DNA from: Cordilura impudica
Lineage: Eukaryota; Arthropoda; Insecta; Diptera; Scathophagidae
Assembly (NCBI GenBank): GCA_963682025.1
Contig: OY821518.1
Location: forward strand, 142,886,529 to 142,950,528
Length of the DNA stretch: 64,000 nt
Direction of reading: 5' to 3'
Shown: piece after piece, positions 10,791 through 20,159 of the stretch
Position numbering within the stretch: the first letter of the stretch is position 1
How the letters are laid out: every line of letters starts with the position of its first letter
Program-made: the position numbers and the translations under genes
Notes under the pieces: model-generated
Databases searched by the model: none
What the model was told of the DNA's origin: nothing
The model's input: only the letters and a program-made list of their open reading frames with translations

Positions 10791-12640
10791 TCAACCAAGT
10801 TTAGTAAAAATTTCTTCTAAATAGCCTTGATTTTCCTCTTCTAGAAGTTGTTTAGCTTCTTCGTCTAATTCAATAGAGGTAGTTTTCCATTTTTGACGAA
10901 TGTTGGACATATATGGATCCGAAGTGCACAACAAAATAGTGATAAGGTCATCATTAGTACAACATCTGGACATTTTCCTTGTGTTGTGCTCGCGAAAGAA
11001 TCTGTAGTCTTTGTTCCTTTTTTCTTGCGCTTCTTCAGATAGATCTTCTATTGGTAGCATATTGTTTTGAATTATTTGTTCCCCATGGTACAAAATTTTA
11101 TGAACTGTGGATGGCATATATCTCCAAGAGTATTTTTCATTACAAAGTATAGCTGTTTTATTGGCGTACTCTCCAAATTTTTTTGCATTTATCTTTCTGC
11201 TGCATGCTAGAACTTGTAATATGATTTTGAATCGTCCTATTAATTCATGATCTTCACCTGTGATAGATGCTGCAGTTTCCGGATCGGAAAAAAATCTCCT
11301 TGCAGTATTTCCATCATTTGTGTTTCCTTCCCCTTGTTTTGGTTGGTCGATTACGAGGCCTAGCTGTAGATATTTTTGTTGAATTTGTTTTTTTTTTTTG
11401 CTTTCTTTTTTCTTCATTTTCTTTGTTTTTTCTCACTGTTTCGCCCAACGGACCAAATTCCAAATCATAACCCAATTTAAGAGTATGCTCCATTAAACGT
11501 ATTCTAGCATGAAGAGGGGACATTCCAAATTCATAGGCTTCCTTAAAACTATCGTCTTCTGGTGGGGGTTGGCTTAATTGACTTGATGTCTTTTCGCATA
11601 TAATGCAGCTTGACGTTGACGTTGTTCCAGTTAAAGCTTGTGCAACTTTTCCATCAATCATTGTGAGACACATTTTAAAATGTACTTCAATGTCTTGGTC
11701 ATCAAATTTAAATATTACTGGTTGAAGTTCTTTATTTTGATCTTTTATTTTTTGAACTTCTTCAGTTATGACATCTTTGGTTTCCTTTTTGAATGCAAAT
11801 TTTATTGGTCTGCAATACTTTGTTGAAGAAGGAATTTCATAATTTCGAAAGATACCATAAATAAATTAGCATCTGATGAATTTTCGGCATTAAATTACTT
11901 GTATTGTTTCTGACCAGAGGATCCATCACATCCCCATTTAGAAATTAAAGTAATGCTGCCATTACCAATTTTTTTTAAATGATCAGTATCAAGCGTATTT
12001 AGCAATTGTTCTGCAGTATGTTCAAGGAGATCTTGCAATTTTATTTCTGCTGATGTTGAAGTGACACTAATAGCAGATTGTGAAGGTAAGCATTCTTTTT
12101 TGGCAGAAACTAAATCTCGATACTCTGGAAAAATCCCACAATTCTTTTCATTGGTTCGCTTCCGCAATCCCTTATAATGATTTTTAGTCAATTTCAAATC
12201 CAAAAATAGGGCGAACGCTTCTTCCGGCGTAAATTTCTTATCTTCAATTGGTGTAGGAATGCTTTTCAAAATCCTCTTTGTGCGCCTTGGGCTCGCTTCT
12301 ACTATTTTTTCAATTATTACAATTTTATTTTTTTTATTTTGGGTTGGTTGAATTTGGTGCAAAAATGAATCCTTAATAATTCTTTGAGAAATTTCTTTTT
12401 GATATTCTCCAGCTTGCGCCTTCGAGATCTTTCACTACATCCGTCAATTGGTTTTGCTGGTCGACCCTTTTTTCCTTTATTAACCAGTCTTGGTAACGTT
12501 TGTACATCTTTTTCTTGCTATGAGAGCATTCAATGTACCGTCTTTTCAAATTCGATGCAAAATTAGTAATTTTTCCTTTGTGCATTTCAATATCTCCTAG
12601 GTTACAATTCTTAAAGAAGTCGTTGCTCACTATGTGCAAA
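10791..12640 (-). pseudogene. RAG1-like Transib transposase, broken
   Basis: Four adjoining segments in order on the minus strand: MHIVSNDFFKNC (12,639-12,373); MHQIQPTQNK ... LISKWGCDGSSGQKQYK, stop (12,362-11,895); CRPIKFAFKKE ... FKMCLTMIDGKVAQALTGTT and FGMSPLHARIRLMEHTLKL (about 11,845-11,400); and LGLVIDQPKQGEGNTNDGNT ... YMPSTVHKILYHG ... LSEEAQEKRNKDYRFFREHN ... LLCTSDPYMS (11,417-10,791). By position, WGCDGSSG, MIDGK and the Glu in SEEAQEKRNKDYRFFRE correspond to the RAG1 DDE residues (DGSGDGMGD, ADESD, EGNESGNKLFRRFR). A stop at about 11,896 and frameshifts near 11,850 and 11,400 inactivate it. The residue alignment to RAG1 is inference. Confidence 0.8.
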
Positions 12641-12903
12641 ATTACATCGTCTACATCATTTCCTGTTATTTAAATTGTTTCCCATTTTGTCAGGTATTTA
12701 AACTAAATAACTCTAATTCAGACTATTAATGTTTTTGAAAGATACCTATGTAAATGTACCTGTAACAATTAAGCGCATTATATCTCAACCCTTTTTATAA
12801 GTATATAACAACTTTATTATTATTATTATTATTCTTTCTTTATTAGTATTCATAATACTTTAAAATTTCTCATTAAAAATTAATAATTAAAATACATAGA
12901 TAT

Positions 12904-15696
12904 TTAAATAATTTCATTGTTTCTAACAAAAATTACACATTTTCTTTTAAATACATTTTTATTTCTTTCTGTCTTTGTATCATCTTCTAGATTATTAAAC
13001 AATTTCAGTCCCTTATAAAAAAGAGATCTTTGCATTGTAGATGTGGTCGTCTTCTTTAGCCTGAAGTTTTCTGCATTTCTCAGCCCATAAGGTTGTACAT
13101 CTCTGACATATTTGAGTTGGTCACATAGGTATTCAGGAGCGTTGCCGTATTTTATTTTATGTATAAAAGTTAAGGTATTTAATGCTAGTCTTTGTTTTAT
13201 ATTTAGCCATTTTAGTGTGTCAAGCATTGCACGTATATTTGTATATCTATTACATTTTAAAATAGTCCTCATCGCCTTGTTTTGTAACTTTTGCAGTCTT
13301 TCTAATTGAGATTCATTGCAGCATGTGTATATTATTGTAGATCCGAATTCGAAATGAGGTTTTATTATTGTATTATATATATTAATTGCCGTTATAACAG
13401 ATATTTTGTTTCGTATTCTTTTAAAGAAGCCAATTTTCTTACTAATTTTTTTACATATGTACTCTATATGATCTTTAAGTTTAATCTCTTTGTCTATTAC
13501 TAAACCGAGGTATTTAATTTTTTTTACTTTTTCTATAGTCCTGTTATTTATTTTTATTATTATTTCACTAGTCATATTTATTTCCATAAGTTTTGTTTTA
13601 TTTTCATTAAGTTTAAGCTTATTCATTTTTAGCCATATGTTAACATTATTAATATCATGCATCATACTGTCGCGGCATTCTTCGCATGTATCTCCTTCTG
13701 TGTATATAAGGGTATCATCAGCATATAATACTATTTCACATTTGTTAATTACGTTTGGCATGTCATTTATATATATAATAAATAGTAAAGCGCCCAAAAT
13801 TGACCCCTGGGGAACACCGAAATCATTATCTATAAACTCTGATGTTATACCGTTTACTTTTGTCACTTGTCTTCTTTTTGTCAAATATGATTTAAACCAG
13901 TCTAGTTCTTTTTCCTGGATGCCATACATAAACAGCTTCTGAATTAATATTCGTCTATCAATAGTCTCAAATGCTCGTTTAAAATCTAAGAAAATTGCCA
14001 TAATTTTTCTTCTCTTATCTATATTTTTCCATCGATTTATTATATAATTCACTGCAGTTTCACATGAAAAGTTTTTTCTGAAACCTGATTGGTATTTTGA
14101 TATTAAATTATTTTTTTCCATATAATTTTCTAGTTGGTTTTTCACGACTTTTTCCAATATTTTTTCACATGTTTTCAGTGTATTTATGGGACGATATTAT
14201 TCACATTTTTTTGTTTTGGCCACTTTTTCAATCGGTAGAACCATTGTCTCTTTCCAATTTTCAGGGAACTCTCCGGATTGTAATGATCTATTTATAATTT
14301 TTAGCAGAACTTTGCCGATTAAATGCCAGTTATCAAGTATAATTTTTGTTGATATTTTACAATAGTCTGGTTTGTTTTTTAATTCTCTTACTATATTATT
14401 AAGCTCTAAAAATGTTATTGCACTGAATTTGAACTTTGGGTTTACCACATTTATTTGATTTATATATTGCACATCTTCTATTGATTCTTGTATTATTTTA
14501 ATACTATCTACAAAATATTTATTAAATTGACTAGCTATTTGACTATTTTCCTTATATTCTACGTTATTAAATATCACAGATGTTATCACAGATTGATTTT
14601 TCTTTATCACCAAGTCTTTGATTTCTCTCCACATTTGTCTTTGGTCTTTTGCATTGTTTATTCTGTTGTTTAAGTATTTGTATTTTTCGTTTTCTATTTT
14701 CACCTTATATATATTTCTAATTGTTTTATAATTTTTCCATGCTTCGTTTGTGTTTTCAAACTTTGCAGTTTGATATTTTAATGATTTCTCTCTTTTTAAT
14801 AAACGTAATTCATTATTAAACCACTTATTTACATTATTTAGTTTTTTTATCGTGTTCTTTTTAGTAAATTTTTGTATTGTTTCCTGTAGTACTTTATCAA
14901 AAATTAATACATTTTGACTAACATCGACATTTTCTTCATATCTAATTATTGCACTTATTTCTCTTTTAAAAAGTTCTTTTTTATATATAAAAGTTTCCGT
15001 TTTGTTTTTGTATTCGTTTTCATTGTTACTTTTTTCATCTTTGATTAATATTTGTATCATTTCATGATCAGATATTTTATTTTTAACACAGTTTCGTGCC
15101 GATATTTTGTATCTGTTGTTTGTTATCACATAGTCAATTATAGTTCTAGTTGTATTTGTTACCCGTGTATATTCCGTTACTATTTGATTGAGACCATTGT
15201 CATTTAACACGCTTTCGATTCTGTTTTTATAGAAATTATTTGTCGACCAATCTATATTGAAGTCACCGGTTATTATTATATTATAAGTTTCCTCAGTCAG
15301 TTCTTCTAGACTTTCCTGGAGAATTTCACAGAATTCAGATTCGTAGCCACTTGGTGATCTATATACTGCAACAATTATCATTTGTGTGTTTTCATGTTTG
15401 GCTTTACAGGCTATAATCCAGTATTTTGAAAATGCCGCCTTTTCAAATATCTTTGTTACTTTCCATACTTTTCTATAATATATAATAACACCGCCAGTTC
15501 TTGTGGAATTTGAGAAAGATATTAATTGGCTATAGTCATGTAAACTAATTTCATCTTCGTTTATATGATCTGTCATATGAGTTTCCGACAATATGAAAAA
15601 ATCTGGTTTTTCTGTTGCAGCTATTATTTCGACTTGGTTAAAATTATTCGTCAGCCCTTGAACATTTGTGGTTAATATATAAATGTTCTTTAATTG
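12904..15696 (-). pseudogene. LINE copy 2 ORF2, open but for one nonsense codon
   Basis: From the codon after the ORF1 stop the frame is open: QLKNIYILTTNVQGLTNNF (Asn of NVQGL is endonuclease motif 1), ILSETHMTD, VYRSPSGYESEF, TGDFNIDWS, KISDHEMIQIL; then the [67 protein letters not shown]; ending FVRNNEII. Total about 930 codons. The sole break is TAA at 14,197-14,199 in place of a Glu codon (KCE-stop-YRPINTLKT), and both sides are in one frame. The first AUG after the ORF1 stop is 36 codons in (15,591), beyond motif 1, so a plain AUG start would lose a catalytic residue. Expected length is normal for APE-type LINE ORF2. Confidence 0.9.
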
Positions 15697-15985
15697 TTAG
15701 AAAGATATACCCATTCTTCTTTTTTTCATATTGATTTTATTTTTATATACTGGACATTCCTTACTATACGTTCCATGGTTTTCATCAAAACCCATATTTA
15801 ATTTCTGATTTACCTTTACACAATTAATGCATTTTATTATTGGAACTTTGTTACATTCCTGAGATTTATGATTTTCATGACATTTAATACACACTTCTTG
15901 ATTTTTACATTCACTTGATAAATGATTATATCCTTTGCATTTAAAGCATCTTCTTACTTCAGTTCCATCAAAAACTCGGCATCAA
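15697..15985 (-). pseudogene. LINE copy 2 ORF1, 3' end only
   Basis: The C-terminal zinc-knuckle region of ORF1 is kept in one frame: RVFDGTEVRRCFKCKGYNHL, CIKCHENHKSQEC, IIKCINCVKVNQ, ECPVYKNKINMKKRRMGISF and stop (15,697-15,699). Knuckles of C-x2-C-x4-H-x4-C form are visible. The N-terminal part is lost to 5' truncation. The stop is UAA followed by CAA UUA, in frame with ORF2. Confidence 0.85.
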
Positions 15986-16059
15986 CTCCTGACAACTCTA
16001 CCGACACGCAAAAAAAATACACCGCGGTGCACCGGTACGACCAACTTTTGTATTCATAA

Positions 16060-16205
16060 CACTCAGACGGACGGACGGACATCGTTTAATCGACTCAGAA
16101 AGTGTTTTTGAGTCGATCCGTATAATAAAAGATGGATAAAGGTCCAATATTTCTGGCAGTTACAAACATCACCTCAAACTTAATATATCCTAACCACATA
16201 GTGGA
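16060..16205 (+). repeat. Truncated copy of dispersed repeat R between 18-bp direct repeats
   Basis: Contains the diagnostic CAGACGGACGGACGGACAT, GACTCAGAAAGTG and CCACATAGTGG blocks of the R repeat. It is bracketed by identical CAACTTTTGTATTCATAA at 16,042-16,059 and 16,206-16,223. Confidence 0.75.
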
Positions 16206-16723
16206 CAACTTTTGTATTCATAAATTTTGCAGAAAATATCTAACCTTGGGTCAGAAAAATTTTTCTGGTGCATACGGGCGGAAACTGGCGGGTGTATAAT
16301 GGGGTATAGGAGTATAGGGGAGGGTTCGGACTATAGAAGAGTGCAAGATTTTTTCTGACTGCTTTCGACTGGCAGGAGTTATGCTCTATTAAGTAGGAGA
16401 TTTTCGGAAAATTTTGACCTTTTTTTTTAATTTCGGAATGACTCAGTGATTTTACATTTTTAACATTAATAGTATGGAAGCCATAAAATTATACAAAATT
16501 TATTTCACTTCAAAATCTTTTAAATCAAAAAAGTTACAGTCATTCAAAAATAAAAATTTACAAAGAAATTTTTAATTTTAGCAAAATACTGAGAAAGCCC
16601 ATTTTCGAAGACCCTGTTCGCTGTGATATAGTCGAGATAGAGTCGCAATTTTTTGGCTCCCGAGGTTTACTAGTATTTACTTTCAAATGAATAACATAAC
16701 TTTAAAATCGGTAACAAAAAAAA

Positions 16724-16761
16724 AGATTTTTGGCCGCCTTCTCAAAATATGGTCCACTGTG
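16724..16761 (-). repeat. Transib right terminal inverted repeat
   Basis: Reverse complement starts CACAGTGGACCAT, an exact RSS-type heptamer at the terminus. Followed on the plus strand by the CGGCG duplication. Confidence 0.9.
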
Positions 16762-16766
16762 CGGCG

Positions 16767-17287
16767 TTAAGAATATTTTGGACTGGTTTGAAAACTGTAT
16801 ATTATGAAACCATAGTCGATCTTCCCCATGATTTTACTAATCTAAGTAAACTGTTAGTATGCATACAACTCTTAGGTGATGAAAGATATTTTATTATATT
16901 TAATCTATTGGTTAAATTTTTTTAAAAATATTTAGAATGGTTTTTAAAACTATATTTACGGTCAATGTTTAAGGCAAAAATTTTACAGTTATCTACATTT
17001 TTAATATGAATGCTATTTAAAATTAAGTCAATATTACTACAGTTTCGTTTTTTACAGATATGCAGGTGACTCGCTATTTCAAACGACACATCTGTACCTG
17101 AGGTTTTGGACCAGTTATCAATAGCCCGCAAAGTCTGTGAGAATTCGTGCTTAATTTTATCATTTGATTGATCTTATGCTATGATATAAAGATCCTCAGC
17201 ATAGATACAATGATCAACCTTTTTATTACTGCTTATTATACGACTCAAGTCGTCGAAAGCAATCATAAAAAGGGTTACCGACAGTGG
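16767..17287 (-). mobile_element. I-clade LINE, RT part upstream of the Transib
   Basis: Reading the minus strand from 17,287: [79 protein letters not shown] and [15 protein letters not shown]. The text then runs to PVQNILN next to the Transib edge, which joins without a gap to AAIRVSLRAF on the other side. The polymerase motif is YAED instead of YADD (the plus copy at 41,180 has YADD), and a stop follows it, so it is inactive. Its 5' end abuts LINE copy 3 at 17,287. Confidence 0.85.
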
Positions 17288-17793
17288 GATACCAGCAAAA
17301 TGATACTTAATGGTTGGAATATAATGGGAAAAACAATGCTAGATATAATAAATAAATCACTAACAACAGGCGTATTCCCCGAAAATTGGAAGGAGTCTAT
17401 GGTAACACCAATTGAAAAGATTGCAAAAGCAAGAAAATGCGAAGAATTTCGACCAATAAACACACTGAAGATATAGAACAAAAATGGTTTAAATCATACC
17501 TAACCAACAGAAAACAAACCACGAAAGTTAATAACGTTAAATCGAATATAACAAATAATGATTATGGAGTTCCACAGGGCTCAATCTTAGAAGCTTTATT
17601 ATTCATCATATACATAAATGATATGCCCAACATAGTGAATAATACTGAAATAATATTTTATGCAGATGATACACTAATTTTTACCGAAGCAGAATTAGAT
17701 AGTCAATGCTATCACAATCTAAACCAAGACATGGTAAATGTTAATGAATGGCTGAAAATGAACAAACTGAAATTAAACGAAAACAAAACAAAA

Positions 17794-19356
17794 ACAAGTA
17801 AGAAAATTATAGTCGGTCTAGCCCGACTATACGATACCCTATACCATGGTTTAGAGGCCCTATCTCTTCGGTCCAACTAATTGGATATAGCGAATAAGAA
17901 TAAACCAAATTTGACTGGCATTTTTATCAATTTTTTTCGCTTGAGATATGAAAAAGTTCATATCGGATACTATATTTATATGGGGACTAGGTCGAAAAAT
18001 GGACCGATCCTGACCATATTTGGTAGTCACTTATACTCTGAAAAAATATATACAAACCAAATTTGTGAAAAATCTGTGCAATATCTTTGTTTTTTGATAG
18101 ATTTAAGTGAAGATCGGGAAGCAGCTCTATATGGGGCCTATGGCCAAGAATTGTCCCATAGGGATCATTTTTGGACTACTGATTAATGGATGTAATAAAC
18201 ACATACAAACCCAATTTGACTAAGATTTATATGATAATTTGGATCTTATGGCAATTTATGTTGATTTCATAGGGGTCATTTGTATGGGGGCTAGGTCTGA
18301 ACATGGACCAATTCTCACCAATTTCAATAGCGTTCATCCTATGGCCGATTAAAGCTTATATACCAAATTTCGTCAAAATATATTCATATTTGCGAACTAC
18401 AGTTTGATTACAAACTTTACATGGACACACAGACGGACGGACGGACGGACATTGCTATTTCGACTCAAAAAGTGATTCTGAGCCGATCGGTATAATTAAA
18501 GATGGGTCCAGGACGAATATTTTTGGTTGTTACAAACAGCAGCACAAAGTCATTATACCCAAACCACATAGTGGTATAGGGTATAACAAGTAAGAAAATT
18601 ATAGTCGATCTAGACCGACTATATGATACCCTATACCATGCGTTTAGAGACCCTATCTCATAGGCCCAACTAACTGGACATAGAAAATAAGCATAAACCA
18701 AATTTGAGTGGGATTTTTATTTATTTTTTTGGCTGCAGATATGAAAAAGTTCATATCGGATGCAATATCTATATGGGGACTAGGCCCAAAAATGGACCGA
18801 TCCTGACTATGTTTGGCAAAGTCTCTTGTATTTTGCAAAAATATATACAAACAAAATTTGAGAAGAATCAGTGCAATATTTTTGTTTTTTGATAGATTTA
18901 AGTGAAGATCGGGAAGCAGCTCTATATGGGGCCTATGACTAAGAGCTATTCCATAGGGATCATTTTTGGACTACTCATTAATGTATGTAATAAACGCATA
19001 CAAACCCAATTTGAGTAAGATCTATATGACAATTTGGATCTTATCGCAATTTATGTCGATTTCATAGGGGTCATTTGTATGGGGGCTAGGTCTGAACATG
19101 GACCGATTCTCACCAATTTCCTATGGCCGATAAAAGCTTATATACCAAATTTCATCAAAATATATTCATATTTGCGACCAGCAGTTTGATTACAAGGTTT
19201 ACATTGACACACAGACGGACGGACGGATGGACATCGTTAAATGGAATCAGTTATTCTGATTCGATCGGTACAATAAAAGATGGGTCTAGGTCAAATATTT
19301 TTGGTAGTTACAAACAGCAGCATTATACCCAAACCACATAGTGGTATAGGGTATAA
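17794..19356 (+). repeat. Tandem dimer of dispersed repeat R inside LINE copy 3
   Basis: Two units (17,794-18,585 and 18,586-19,356) each begin ACAAGTAAGAAAATTATAGT, continue with a near-palindrome (TATAGTCG ... CGACTATA), GATACCCTATACCA, share ACAGACGGACGGACGGAC near the 3' end, and finish CCACATAGTGGTATAGGGTATAA. The LINE reading frame resumes directly after the second unit. No coding capacity: translations such as FHQNIFIFATSS arise by repetition. Other copies: 23,951-24,507; 26,612-28,163 (minus dimer); fragments at 16,060, 30,090 and 45,300. Confidence 0.85.
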
Positions 19357-19463
19357 TAATGGAAATAAACACAAATAACAAATTAATTTTTAAAATAAAT
19401 GATAAATTAATCGAAAAGGTAGAGCAAATCAAATATTTGACTTTTATAATTGACAAAAACTTA

Positions 19464-19579
19464 CGCCCGTATTCATAATCAAATTCTATCAGTTGGCTAA
19501 CTTTTTTTCATACAAATTTTGAAATTTTCGTATGCAAAAAAGTTAGCCAACTGCTAGAATTTGAATTTGAATACGGGCG
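19464..19579 (+). mobile_element. Palindromic MITE with TTA duplication (Harbinger-like)
   Basis: Ends CGCCCGTATTCA and TGAATACGGGCG with long internal complementarity (AGTTGGCTAACTTTTTT / AAAAAAGTTAGCCAACT). Flanked by TTA at 19,461-19,463 and 19,580-19,582. Removing it and one TTA restores the LINE frame (KNL-NFKNH), proving insertion. A TTA duplication fits PIF/Harbinger-type elements. Confidence 0.85.
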
Positions 19580-20159
19580 TTAAATTTTAAAAATCACATC
19601 GATTATATATGTAAAAAGATCGACAAAAAATAAGTTTCTTCAAACGGTTAAGAAAACAAATATCGACAATAACGGCAATAAAAATATACAATATAATGAT
19701 TAAACCACATTTCTAATTCGGGTCAACAATTATATACTCATGCTGCACAATAAACCAAATTGATCGGCTACAAACACTTCAAAATAAATCAATGCGTGCA
19801 ATATTAAAATGTAATCGGTACACATCAGTTAATTTCATGTTAGAATCACTCAAATGGTTGACTATAAAACAAAGACTAAAATTAAATACCATTAAATTTA
19901 CTCAAAATATAAAAATTGGAAAAGCACCAGAATATTTGACGGAGCAAATAACATACGTTAGAGAGGCTCAACCCTACCAATTGAGAAATGTCGAAGATTT
20001 TAGAATTCAGAGGACATCAAGAACTACAATGCAACTACAAAATATATTTAATAGACAGATTGTATGCTTTGTAAAAAATAGTAATTTTTAATAGGATATA
20101 AATATTTGTATATATTAAAAGTATTTTAAATACTAATAAAGAAAGAAATAATAATAATA

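Larger units (their letters stand above)
12814..15991 (-). mobile_element. LINE copy 2, 5'-truncated, inserted in the Transib
   Basis: Same family as copy 1. It ends 3' with a stem-loop (AAGTATTATGAATACT), AATAAAGAAAG and (ATA)n at 12,814-12,832, without the extra 125-bp tail of copies 1 and 4. Its 5' end lies within the ORF1 zinc-knuckle region (RVFDGTEVRRCFKC at about 15,975). A candidate target duplication ACAACT sits at 12,808-12,813 and 15,992-15,997. It is the best-preserved copy: ORF2 has one nonsense codon. Confidence 0.88.
10117..16761 (-). mobile_element. Transib (RAG1-type) DNA transposon with a nested LINE
   Basis: The left end reads CACAGTAGACCATTTGACGA and the right end, reverse-complemented, CACAGTGGACCATATTTTGA. 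Both continue GAGAAGGCGG, C/T, CAAAAATCT, giving 38-bp TIRs with few mismatches. Each end is flanked by CGGCG (10,112-10,116 and 16,762-16,766), a 5-bp GC-rich duplication as known for Transib. Removing the element and one CGGCG restores the reading frame of the I-clade LINE. The first seven bases of the right TIR are the V(D)J recombination heptamer CACAGTG. The interior holds a broken RAG1-like transposase (10,791-12,640), a LINE (12,814-15,991) and a fragment of a dispersed repeat (16,060-16,205). Confidence 0.9.
17287..20155 (+). mobile_element. LINE copy 3, truncated and rearranged
   Basis: Same family as copies 1, 2 and 4. Coding text runs MILNGWNIMGKTMLDIINKS, FPENWKESMVTPIEKI, RPINTLK, then a deletion joins to [44 protein letters not shown] and [14 protein letters not shown] dimer of repeat R (17,794-19,356) interrupts it, after which it continues MEINTNNKLIFKINDKLIEK. 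A 116-bp MITE follows inside IIDKNL/NFKNH. The C-terminal part includes MRAILKCNRYTSVNFMLES, EYLTEQITYVREAQPYQLRN and FVKNSNF. The 3' end has the AAGTATTTTAAATACT stem-loop, AATAAAGAAAG and (ATA)n to 20,155. Its 5' edge abuts the I-clade LINE. Confidence 0.85.

Noticed and set aside
12384..12566. Plus-strand ORFs across the Transib and LINE regions
   Set aside because: They are antisense shadows of transposase or RT frames rich in Phe/Ile/Ser, as expected from antisense of Lys/Asn-rich coding.
19123..19341. Open frames within R repeats (for example FHQNIFIFATSSLIT and HRRTDG) recur in several copies
   Set aside because: The recurrence follows from repeat identity, frames open and close differently in each copy, and there is no family resemblance.
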